Shown: in pieces, positions 1 to 7,156 of the stretch
How the letters are laid out: each line of letters starts with the position of its first letter
How positions within the stretch are numbered: the stretch's first letter is position 1
Assembly (NCBI GenBank): GCA_046328125.1
Contig: JAXLXF010000005.1
Span: forward strand, 248,001-312,000
From: JADZEM01 sp046328125
GTDB taxonomy: Bacteria; Chloroflexota; UBA6077; JACCZL01
Reading direction: 5' to 3'
Length of the DNA: 64,000 bases
Program-made: the position numbers and the translations under genes
Notes under the pieces: model-generated
Databases searched by the model: none
Seen by the model: the letters and a program-made list of their open reading frames with translations, nothing else
What the model was told of the DNA's origin: nothing

Positions 1-241
1 CTACGACGAGGCCCAGCGTCTCTACCTGATCCTGGCGCACGACGTCGAGTCAGACCTTGACGGGCCGGCCCGATTCAGCTGCCAGGTCACCCGGCCGCAG
101 CTTCGGACGCTCGCCGACGGGATCGTGCCGCTGCTGGCCGCCGGCCGCCCGCGCTGCCCGGCCTGCGAGGCGCCGCTCGGGAGCGGCAAGCACATCTGCC
201 CGCGCGCCAACGGACACGCCGCCCGCGCCGCCGAGGACTGA
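1..241 (+). CDS. DUF3090 family protein, 3' end only
   Basis: Only the last 79 codons are in the window; the gene enters from the left edge and stops with TGA at 239-241. The tail holds two Cys-x2-Cys/Cys-like elements (CPACEAPLG and, further on, ICPRANG), which match the conserved C-terminus of DUF3090 proteins, a family of about 180-200 residues known from Actinobacteria and Chloroflexota. The ending GRPRCPACEAPLG then CPRANG is the part that gave recognition. The function of the family is not established; the four-cysteine tail suggests a small metal site. It converges on the NHL-repeat gene, with 58 bases between. Confidence 0.72.
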   Translation, partial: YDEAQRLYLILAHDVESDLDGPARFSCQVTRPQLRTLADGIVPLLAAGRPRCPACEAPLGSGKHICPRANGHAARAAED

Positions 242-299
242 CTCGGCGTCTTTCGAACAGCAGCGCCCCCGGTCGAGCGCGGCCGGGGGCCGGCGGCGG

Positions 300-2642
300 T
301 CAGGGGCTGCCGAGCGAGAACCGGATCACGCGACCGCTCGCCGGATCGGCCACGAACAGCTGGCCGTTGGCGACGGTCGCGCCGTAGGGCCGCCCCGGCA
401 CCGCCGCGATGGCGAGCTCCCGCCCGTCGGCGTCGTACAGGCGCACTTTCCCCTCGGCCGGATCCGTCATGGCGATGGCGCCGTCGGCCACCACCGCCAG
501 CCGCGACGACTCGATGGTGTTCCCCTTCGGGATGCTCCAGCCGCCGAGCACCTGGCCGGACTCGTCGAGGATGGCGAGACGCGAGATCTCCGGCAGGCCG
601 ACGAAGATCCGTCCTGAGGCGTCTACCGCGACATCGGTCGGCTGCTCGAACGCGCCGAACGACGACGACGGCGTGATGCTCTTCTGGAACCGACCGTCCG
701 GCGTCCCGACGGCGATCCGGTTGCGGCCGGTGTCCGCGACGTAGATCCGCCCGTCCGGCCCGACCGTCAGGCCGCGCGGGCGGTACATGCCCCACTCCGC
801 GCCAAACGTGCCGACGATCTCGCCGGTCGGGCTGAGGCGGACCAGCACCGACCGTTCGGCGTCCGCCAGGTACATGTTGCCTTCCGCGTCGGAGGCCATG
901 TCCGAGATCTGCTCCAGCGGCGGCGTCCGAGGCGGGAGCGTCATGATGACGTTGCGGTCGAGCTCCAATCGGCTGATGCGGCCGCTGGCGTCCGACGCGA
1001 AAATGGCGCCATTGCCGCCACTGGCGAGAATGCGAGGCGCTCGCTGACCGGTCTCGCCCGGGATCGTGTCGGTCTGGCGGAGGGACAACTGGGCGAGCGC
1101 GATCTGCGCGGCCGGCGGCGCCGAGTTGCGCGGGCGCCGGACCACCCGCGAACCAGCCGTGAGGCGCGGGTGATCGGCTCGCCACGCCTGGGCGGAGATC
1201 GCCGGCTGGCCCGCCGCCAGCCGAGTCTGAAGCTCGCCGATCCACGGGTCGATCTCGTCATAATCGAGGGCCGGCTGGCGGGCCTGAGCACTGGATGCCG
1301 TGCCGATCCAGCCGGAGTACGCCTGCCAGCCGAACAGCGCGTAGGTGGGAATGGCGACCAGCACCGCCGCGCGGGCGATCGAGGGGAACGGCGCCACGGC
1401 CAGCGCGCCAGCCAGCGCCTCCGCGACGAGCAGGTAGAGGCCGGGCAAGGCGATGGCGGCGTCGGCGAGCGAGGGGACGCGTGGACTGGCGAGCTGGCTC
1501 CCGATCAGCGGCAGCAGGAAGAGTGACGCGGGCAGGACGCGCGTCGGGAGATGCCAGGTCACGAGCGCCAGCCCACACAGCATGAGGACGCCCGTCAGCC
1601 CGTCCAGGGGCGCTCGCCCTTCCTCCTGGTACCGCTTCTCACCGGTCGTGGTCGGATCCAGCAGGAAGAACGCGCGGACCGCTTGCTGGCCGCGCACCCG
1701 AGGCAGCGCCGGCGGCTCGCCCTGGGCGCCCTCCGTCGCCAGCCACGCCGAGGTTGAGATCGGTCCCTGAATCAGGCTGGGGACGCGGGGCGCCGCGACC
1801 AGCAGTCCGCCGGCCAGGAAGACGCAGAGCGCGACGACGAGCCGGGATCGGGCGGCCGCGTGCTCGACGATCGCCCAGACGATCGGCACGGTCAGCGCCG
1901 GCAGCACCCAGAGCGCGGACGGGTGCCAGTACAGGCCAGCCGTTGACAGCGCGCCGGCCAGTAGCCAGCTGCGCGGCCCGCCGCCGGCGAGTGCCCGCTG
2001 GAGGGTGAGCGCCGCGCCGACCGCGAACGCGCCGGCGAATGCTTCGAGCTCGCCGGCGCGCCCGAACACGATCGACCAGGGGGAGAAGGCGAGCAGGCCG
2101 GTGGCGCCGAGGCTGACGACCGGCGGAAACTGCGTCCGACAGAGCGCGTAGAACAGCCCGACCATCGCCAGACTGCCGAGCGCGGCGTAGACCCGCAACG
2201 CGATCTCGGGCTCCGGGTGGACCGCGAGCAGGACGACCGATGGCAGCAGCGCCAGGCCCGAAGCGCCAGCGCCAACCCAGCTGAGCAGGCTCGACTGCTG
2301 CCCCGCCAGCACCGATTGGACGCCGGCCAGGTTGCCGAGCTCGGCGGTCGAGACGTTCGGCTCCAGCTGGCCGAGGCCGACCAGGCGGACGAGCGCGGCG
2401 CCGGCCAGCAAGAGCGCGAGCAGGACGCGCTCGCCGGGCGGCCGCCACCGGTTGAGGACGGCAAGAGGCGAGGCTGGCGCCGGAGCATCGCGGAGCACGA
2501 TCGACGCGGGGTCACTGCCGGTAGGAGGCGACGGCGCGCCGTCGCCGGCTGACGCGGGCGGGACGTCGCTGGTGTCGCGCGTCCTGGCCGCCTCGTCGTC
2601 TCGGGCGTCATCTGGGGCCACGTCCGTCGTTCTGCTCGCCAT
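300..2642 (-). CDS. Multi-pass membrane protein with C-terminal NHL beta-propeller
   Basis: About 780 residues. After a hydrophilic N-terminus of roughly 55 residues comes a long hydrophobic part (to about residue 460) of a dozen predicted membrane spans, laid out like GT39/ArnT-type glycosyltransferases. From about residue 540 to the end are NHL-type repeats, each built on a pattern such as GLTVGPDGRIYVADTGRNRI, repeated at least four times (MASDAEGNMYLAD, VAVDASGRIFVG). NHL repeats form a beta-propeller that binds partners or ligands. I chose the ATG at 2642 because the open frame upstream runs into the stop of the VOC gene at 2653; starting at 2642 leaves a 10-base gap, typical of an operon. 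Role inferred only: an envelope protein with an extracytoplasmic propeller. The exact catalytic function is not known. Confidence 0.7.
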   Translation of the reverse strand: MASRTTDVAPDDARDDEAARTRDTSDVPPASAGDGAPSPPTGSDPASIVLRDAPAPASPLAVLNRWRPPGERVLLALLLAGAALVRLVGLGQLEPNVSTAELGNLAGVQSVLAGQQSSLLSWVGAGASGLALLPSVVLLAVHPEPEIALRVYAALGSLAMVGLFYALCRTQFPPVVSLGATGLLAFSPWSIVFGRAGELEAFAGAFAVGAALTLQRALAGGGPRSWLLAGALSTAGLYWHPSALWVLPALTVPIVWAIVEHAAARSRLVVALCVFLAGGLLVAAPRVPSLIQGPISTSAWLATEGAQGEPPALPRVRGQQAVRAFFLLDPTTTGEKRYQEEGRAPLDGLTGVLMLCGLALVTWHLPTRVLPASLFLLPLIGSQLASPRVPSLADAAIALPGLYLLVAEALAGALAVAPFPSIARAAVLVAIPTYALFGWQAYSGWIGTASSAQARQPALDYDEIDPWIGELQTRLAAGQPAISAQAWRADHPRLTAGSRVVRRPRNSAPPAAQIALAQLSLRQTDTIPGETGQRAPRILASGGNGAIFASDASGRISRLELDRNVIMTLPPRTPPLEQISDMASDAEGNMYLADAERSVLVRLSPTGEIVGTFGAEWGMYRPRGLTVGPDGRIYVADTGRNRIAVGTPDGRFQKSITPSSSFGAFEQPTDVAVDASGRIFVGLPEISRLAILDESGQVLGGWSIPKGNTIESSRLAVVADGAIAMTDPAEGKVRLYDADGRELAIAAVPGRPYGATVANGQLFVADPASGRVIRFSLGSP

Positions 2643-2652
2643 CGACGGGTCG

Positions 2653-3105
2653 CTACCGTCCGGGCGGCGGCTGGAACAGCTCGACGGTGTAGCCATCTGG
2701 GTCACGCACGTAGAACGCGCGAGCGCCCGCGTTCGGGCCTTCGGTGATGGTCACCGGCGCCGGCGAACGGGGCGCGTAGCCGGCCGCCACGATCCGCGCG
2801 AAGTCCGCTTCGATGTCCTCCACCCGGAAACAGACGTGGCCGCTGCCGGGACGATGGGTCTCGCCGCCAGCATCCTCGCCCTTCGGCTCCAGGTACTCCA
2901 GCAGCTCGACGCGCGCGGTGTCGCCAGGGACTCCGAGGAACGCCAGCTTGATCCTGGCGCCCGGGTAGCCGCAGATCGCGCCGATGGTCGCGTCGGTGCG
3001 CTCGGCGACGACGAACACCTCCAGCCCGAGCACGTCTCGATAGAACGCGAGGGAGCGGTCCAGGCTCGCGACCGTCACCCCGGCGTGATGTACTCCCCTC
3101 AGCAC
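2653..3105 (-). CDS. VOC (glyoxalase/bleomycin resistance) family protein
   Basis: 150 residues, a single vicinal-oxygen-chelate domain. It starts RGVHHAGVTVASLDRSLAFY and ends with RDPDGYTVELFQPP, the classic opening and closing of paired beta-alpha-beta-beta-beta modules. Likely metal ligands are the His in HHAGV, the Glu in ARVELLEY, the His in GSGHVCF and the Glu in YTVELFQ. Such enzymes are often methylmalonyl-CoA epimerases, glyoxalases or dioxygenases; the substrate cannot be told from sequence. The GTG at 3105 was chosen because GAGGGGGA lies just upstream; an ATG at 3180 is in frame but lies outside the domain and has no clear ribosome site. It precedes the NHL membrane protein by 10 bases, so the two are probably cotranscribed. 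Confidence 0.78.
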   Translation of the reverse strand: MLRGVHHAGVTVASLDRSLAFYRDVLGLEVFVVAERTDATIGAICGYPGARIKLAFLGVPGDTARVELLEYLEPKGEDAGGETHRPGSGHVCFRVEDIEADFARIVAAGYAPRSPAPVTITEGPNAGARAFYVRDPDGYTVELFQPPPGR

Positions 3106-3270
3106 GGCTTCCCCCTCGGCGCCGGGTCCAGACGGACCGGATTCTAGCGCGCTCTTCGCGCGGCAAGGCGGCAATCGCATGACTGGAGCCGTATCATACT
3201 TCGGCCTCACTCGCGCGAGCTCATCTTTGAGTCCGCGAATTTCTGACCTCGCTGATTGGGAGAACGTCCG

Positions 3271-4503
3271 ATGGCGACCCTGCGCGATGCCCTGGCTGCC
3301 GTGTCCGGCCAGGCGGGCTCGCCGGCCCCGGCCGGGTCGAGCACGCTGACCCACCTCGAATGCACGTACTGTGACCAGCGCTATGACGCCGACCAGCTGC
3401 AGACGGTCTGCACGACGTGCGGCAAGGTGCTGTACGCCCGCTACGACCTCGCAAAGGCTCGCCACACCCTGACCCGCGAGTCGCTCGGGCGGCGCCGCTG
3501 GGACATGTGGCGCTACCAGGAGGTGCTGCCGGTCCGTGACCCGGCCAACATGGTCTCGCTCGGCGAGGGCATGACGCCGCTGGTGCCGGCTCGGCGAGCT
3601 GGCGACGCGCTGGGACTGGCCGGGCTGCTGCTCAAGGACGAGGGCAAGAACCCGACCGGCTCGTTCAAGGCGCGCGGTCTCGGCTGCGCCGTGTCGCGGG
3701 CGAAGGAGCTTGGCGCCACCGCCATCGCGCTGCCGTCGGCTGGTAACGCGGGCTCGGCGGCCTCGGCGTACGGCGCGGCGGCCGGCCTGGACGTGCACGT
3801 GTTCATGCCGAAGGACGTGCCGGACGCCAACCGCATCGAGTGCCTGGTGTACGGCGCGAACGTGACGCTGATCGACGGCCTGATCAACGACGCCGGCGCG
3901 AAGGTCCGAGAGCTGGCTCCCCAGAACGGCTGGTTCGACGTCTCGACGCTCAAGGAGCCGTACCGCCAGGAAGGCAAGAAGACGATGGGGTACGAGCTGG
4001 CCGAGCAGCTCGGCTGGACGCTCCCAGACGTCGTCATCTATCCGACCGGCGGCGGGACTGGCATCGTCGGGATGTGGAAGGCGTTCGCCGAGATGGAGGA
4101 GCTCGGGCTGATCGGCTCAGAGCGCCCGCGGATGGTGGTGGTCCAGGCCGAGGGCTGCGCACCGATCGTCCGGGCCTACGAGCAGGGCGCCCGCCACGCC
4201 GAGCTCTGGCAGAACGCGCACACGGCTGCCGCCGGCATGCGGGTGCCGGTCGCTATCGGCGACTATCTGATCCTGGACGCGGTGCGCCAGAGCGGCGGCA
4301 CGGCGGTGACGGTCAGCGAGGACGACTTCCGCGACGCGCAGCTGGAGCTGGGCAAGCTCGGCGGCGTCTACGCGGCGCCCGAGGGTGGCGCGACGTACGC
4401 GGCCTTGAAGAAGCTGGTGGCGCGCGGCGAGGTGAAATCTGACGAGCTGGTGGTGCTGTTCCAGACCGGCATGGGCCTCAAGTACGATCCGCCGCTGAGC
4501 TAA
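3271..4503 (+). CDS. thrC: Threonine synthase
   Basis: 410 residues. This PLP enzyme turns O-phosphohomoserine into threonine and phosphate in the cytoplasm. The N-terminus has a zinc-ribbon with Cys31, Cys34, Cys47 and Cys50 (CTYC and CTTC), usual in the archaeal/Chloroflexota type of ThrC. The PLP lysine is Lys133 in NPTGSFKARG, and the phosphate-binding glycine run is YPTGGGTGIVGMW. The ending FQTGMGLKYDPP is also typical of ThrC. I placed the start at ATG 3271 because GGGAGA stands 8 bases before it; a TTG at 3256 is in frame but less likely. It is divergent from the VOC gene and followed after 16 bases by the ComB-like gene. Confidence 0.92.
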   Translation: MATLRDALAAVSGQAGSPAPAGSSTLTHLECTYCDQRYDADQLQTVCTTCGKVLYARYDLAKARHTLTRESLGRRRWDMWRYQEVLPVRDPANMVSLGEGMTPLVPARRAGDALGLAGLLLKDEGKNPTGSFKARGLGCAVSRAKELGATAIALPSAGNAGSAASAYGAAAGLDVHVFMPKDVPDANRIECLVYGANVTLIDGLINDAGAKVRELAPQNGWFDVSTLKEPYRQEGKKTMGYELAEQLGWTLPDVVIYPTGGGTGIVGMWKAFAEMEELGLIGSERPRMVVVQAEGCAPIVRAYEQGARHAELWQNAHTAAAGMRVPVAIGDYLILDAVRQSGGTAVTVSEDDFRDAQLELGKLGGVYAAPEGGATYAALKKLVARGEVKSDELVVLFQTGMGLKYDPPLS

Positions 4504-4519
4504 TCATCTAGGGGATGTT

Positions 4520-5377
4520 GTGATCGTTTCAGTTGCTATGAACGCGCGCGGCGTGCGCGCCGGCGAGGGTCGCGTCTGCATCATGCTGGATGTGCTGCGG
4601 GCGTCCAGCACGATGCTGGCGATGTTCGAGGCCGGGGCGCAGGAGCTGCGCCTCGCCGAGACGCCCGAGGCTGCCCTGGCGCTGGCCGACGGCCGCCGCG
4701 ACGACTTCTGGATCTGTGGCGAGCGACAGGCGCTGAAGGTCGAAGGGTTCGACTACGGTAACTCGCCGGCCGAGGTATCGGCGGCCGACCTGTCTGGCCG
4801 CGACATTCTGTACGTCACCTCGAACGGGACCGGTGCGCTGCGGTCACTGGCCGGCGCTCCCGTCGTGCTGGTAGGGAGCCCACGCAACGAGGTGGCGGTC
4901 GTGCGGCAGGCGTTGCGCGAGGCGGCCGCCCGGGCGTGCAACATCCTGATCGTGTGCGCGGGCGACCAGGCCGGCTACGGGATCAGCCTGGAAGATGCGT
5001 TCGTCGCTGGAATGCTGGTGGAGCGGCTGGTCAGGCTGAATCCGCGACGGGTCACCCCGGAAGACGGGAGCGCCGACGCCGAGGTGCTGGCGCTCGACGA
5101 CTCGGCCATCGTGGCGCACCGGCTGTTCCGCTCGTACCTGGGGCCGAGCACCATGTCGAGCAGCGGGCCGGTCCCGCCCCACGCGACCAGCGAGACCGTG
5201 CTGACGATGTTCTCGGAGGCGCGCAGCGGGCGGCACCTGCCGAGCGTGGGGTTGGGCGCGGACCTGGAGTACTGCGCCGAGATCGACGTGACCACGGTGG
5301 TGCCGCGCCTGGACGTGCGCGGCGAGCAGCTGGTGGTGGTGGCCCAGGGGCCGGGTGAGCCGCGCGGCGACGAGTGA
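4520..5377 (+). CDS. 2-phosphosulfolactate phosphatase (ComB) family protein
   Basis: 285 residues, the full length of the ComB family. Archaeal ComB removes phosphate from 2-phosphosulfolactate in coenzyme M synthesis; bacterial members have the same fold but often act in unknown pathways. Landmarks are CIMLDVLRASSTMLAMFEAG near the N-terminus, the conserved VTSNGTGAL segment and the IVCAGDQAGYGISLEDAFVAG segment. The GTG start at 4520 is preceded by AGGGGATG. No other sulfonate or coenzyme M gene is in view, so the physiological substrate is open. The 3' end overlaps the next gene by 23 bases, suggesting translational coupling in a thrC-comB-membrane protein operon. Confidence 0.85.
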   Translation: MIVSVAMNARGVRAGEGRVCIMLDVLRASSTMLAMFEAGAQELRLAETPEAALALADGRRDDFWICGERQALKVEGFDYGNSPAEVSAADLSGRDILYVTSNGTGALRSLAGAPVVLVGSPRNEVAVVRQALREAAARACNILIVCAGDQAGYGISLEDAFVAGMLVERLVRLNPRRVTPEDGSADAEVLALDDSAIVAHRLFRSYLGPSTMSSSGPVPPHATSETVLTMFSEARSGRHLPSVGLGADLEYCAEIDVTTVVPRLDVRGEQLVVVAQGPGEPRGDE

Positions 5378-6944
5378 TCGCGTCCTCCTGGCGCTGATCC
5401 TGCTCGTCGGCGCGGGACTGCGGCTCTGGCTCCTGCTCGGGCCGTTCCGCGAGATCGACGCCGACGAGGCGGTCGTCGGCTTGATGGCGATGCAGGTGCC
5501 CGGCGAGCTGCCGGCCTTTTACTGGGAGCAGTCGTACCTCGGGACCGTCGAGCCGATGGTGGCGGCTGGCCTGTTCGCCTTCGTCGGACCGTCCGCCGCC
5601 GCCCTCAAGCTGGTGCCGGCCGCGTTCTCGATCCTGTTTATCTGGCTGGTCTACCTGACGGCGCGGCCGGTGTTCGGCACGGGACCGGCACTGCTCGCGG
5701 CGCTCTACCTGGCGGTGCCGCCGTCGTTCTTCGCGGCCTGGAGCGTCAAGGCGCGGGGTGGATATCCGGAGGCACTGGTGTTCGGGCAGCTCTGCATGCT
5801 GGCTGCGCTGAAGCTGGCGGAGCCGCTACCACGCTCCCAGAAAGGCGTCGGGTGGGCGCTGGCGTTCGGGCTGGCGGCCGGGCTGGCGCTCTGGACGCAC
5901 CCGCTGTCGGTCGTGATGGTGGTGGCGGCGGGGCTGTACCTGCTGTTCTCGTGGCGGCGCTGGTGGATGGGCGCGGCGGACCGGCGTGCGGTCGCGCTGG
6001 TGGCTGCCGTCGCGGCGGTCGGGTTGCTGCTCGGGCTGGGGCCAGCCCTCGTCTACAACGCCGCGAACGGCTTTCCGAGCCTGCGCTTCGCCGCCGAGGG
6101 CGGCACCGAGCCGCGCGCGGCCCTGCTGAACGTCTGGGGATTCGTGCGATACGGCCTGCCGGTGCTGGTCGGCCTCGCGGAGGGGACACCGTCGCAGGTG
6201 CTGCTGCTTCAGGACTGGCCGACCCGCCTGGGCAGTAGCTGGCTGGTGACGGTGGCGCTGCCGGTGCTGGGACTGGCGCTGGTCTGGTGGTTTCGGCGGG
6301 CGCTGGCGGCACTCTGGCGGGGTGAGGGCACAGTGCGAGAGCGTGGTCCAGCACTCTTCGTGCTCGTGCTGTTGCTGGTGCCGCCGTTCGTGGCGGTCAG
6401 CCGTTTCGCGAATCTGTGGGCCGAGCCGCGCTACGCCCTGCCGGTGTACGCAGCCGTACCGCTGGTGGGGGCGGTCGTCTGGCAGTTGCGGCAGCGCCGG
6501 GCAATCCTGGGCTTTCTGGCGCTGACCGTGCTGCTGGTCGTGAACCTGTTCAGTCTCGTCACGAGCGACTACCGTCTGTCGCTGCCGACGAGCGCCGGGG
6601 AGTCCACCAGCGCGAACCGGGCGATCCTGATCGCGGCGCTGGAGGAGCGCGGCATCTCGCGGATCTACACCGACTACTGGCTGGCGTACCCGATCGCCTT
6701 CGAGAGTCGCGAGGCGATCGTGCCGGCCGTCTGGTCGAGCGGGTTCGACCGCCGCGGATCGTACGCGCATCTGGTGTTCATCGCTCCTGAGCCGGCGTTC
6801 GTCTTCGCGCGCAATACGCCGGAGGATCGGCTGTTTCAGGAGCGAATCGCCCAATCTGGCGGGCAGGCCAGCGTCGAGGAGATCGACGTGTACCGCGTCT
6901 ACACGAATGTCACGCCGCTCGACGCCCTGCGCCGGTCACGCTAA
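5355..6944 (+). CDS. GT39/ArnT-like membrane glycosyltransferase
   Basis: 529 residues with about 11 to 12 hydrophobic spans, ending in a soluble domain of about 110 residues that faces outward in this family. The first extracytoplasmic loop contains REIDADEAVVGLM, the acidic DxDE-type signature seen in GT39/GT83 transferases that move sugars from polyprenyl-phosphate donors. The family predicts transfer of a sugar to lipid, protein or glycan at the outer face of the membrane; donor and acceptor are unknown. The GTG at 5355 has AGGGG upstream and lies within the end of the ComB gene (23-base overlap). The next gene begins 212 bases downstream, so this appears to be the last gene of the operon. 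Confidence 0.75.
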   Translation: MSRAATSDRVLLALILLVGAGLRLWLLLGPFREIDADEAVVGLMAMQVPGELPAFYWEQSYLGTVEPMVAAGLFAFVGPSAAALKLVPAAFSILFIWLVYLTARPVFGTGPALLAALYLAVPPSFFAAWSVKARGGYPEALVFGQLCMLAALKLAEPLPRSQKGVGWALAFGLAAGLALWTHPLSVVMVVAAGLYLLFSWRRWWMGAADRRAVALVAAVAAVGLLLGLGPALVYNAANGFPSLRFAAEGGTEPRAALLNVWGFVRYGLPVLVGLAEGTPSQVLLLQDWPTRLGSSWLVTVALPVLGLALVWWFRRALAALWRGEGTVRERGPALFVLVLLLVPPFVAVSRFANLWAEPRYALPVYAAVPLVGAVVWQLRQRRAILGFLALTVLLVVNLFSLVTSDYRLSLPTSAGESTSANRAILIAALEERGISRIYTDYWLAYPIAFESREAIVPAVWSSGFDRRGSYAHLVFIAPEPAFVFARNTPEDRLFQERIAQSGGQASVEEIDVYRVYTNVTPLDALRRSR

Positions 6945-7076
6945 CCCGGGACCGGCCGTGCATGGCGGTTCGCGATGTGTAGTTCTACACATTGATGCGT
7001 GCAGGGTGCGGATATTGGGGCGGCAGAACGATCCTAGATCGACCGACTGGGGCTCAATTTCCCACATAAGCAATGA

Positions 7077-7089
7077 GATGACTGTCATC
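7077..7089. promoter_or_regulatory. 13-base palindrome upstream of the hybrid kinase
   Basis: GATGAC-T-GTCATC is a perfect 6-base inverted repeat around one central base, 67 bases before the GTG of the hybrid histidine kinase, in an unusually AT-rich stretch for this genome. Its place and symmetry fit an operator for a dimeric regulator. No regulator is known for it. Confidence 0.3.
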
Positions 7090-7156
7090 ATTTCCGCGAT
7101 GTGGTACAAAACACCACCGGCCAGCGGGCCGGTTCGAGGACGGGGGATCGACCGCC

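Noticed and set aside
22..1245. 407-codon open frame on the minus strand overlapping the NHL-repeat gene
   Set aside because: Arg/Pro/Ala-rich shadow of the NHL frame and of the DUF3090 tail; no family or ribosome site.
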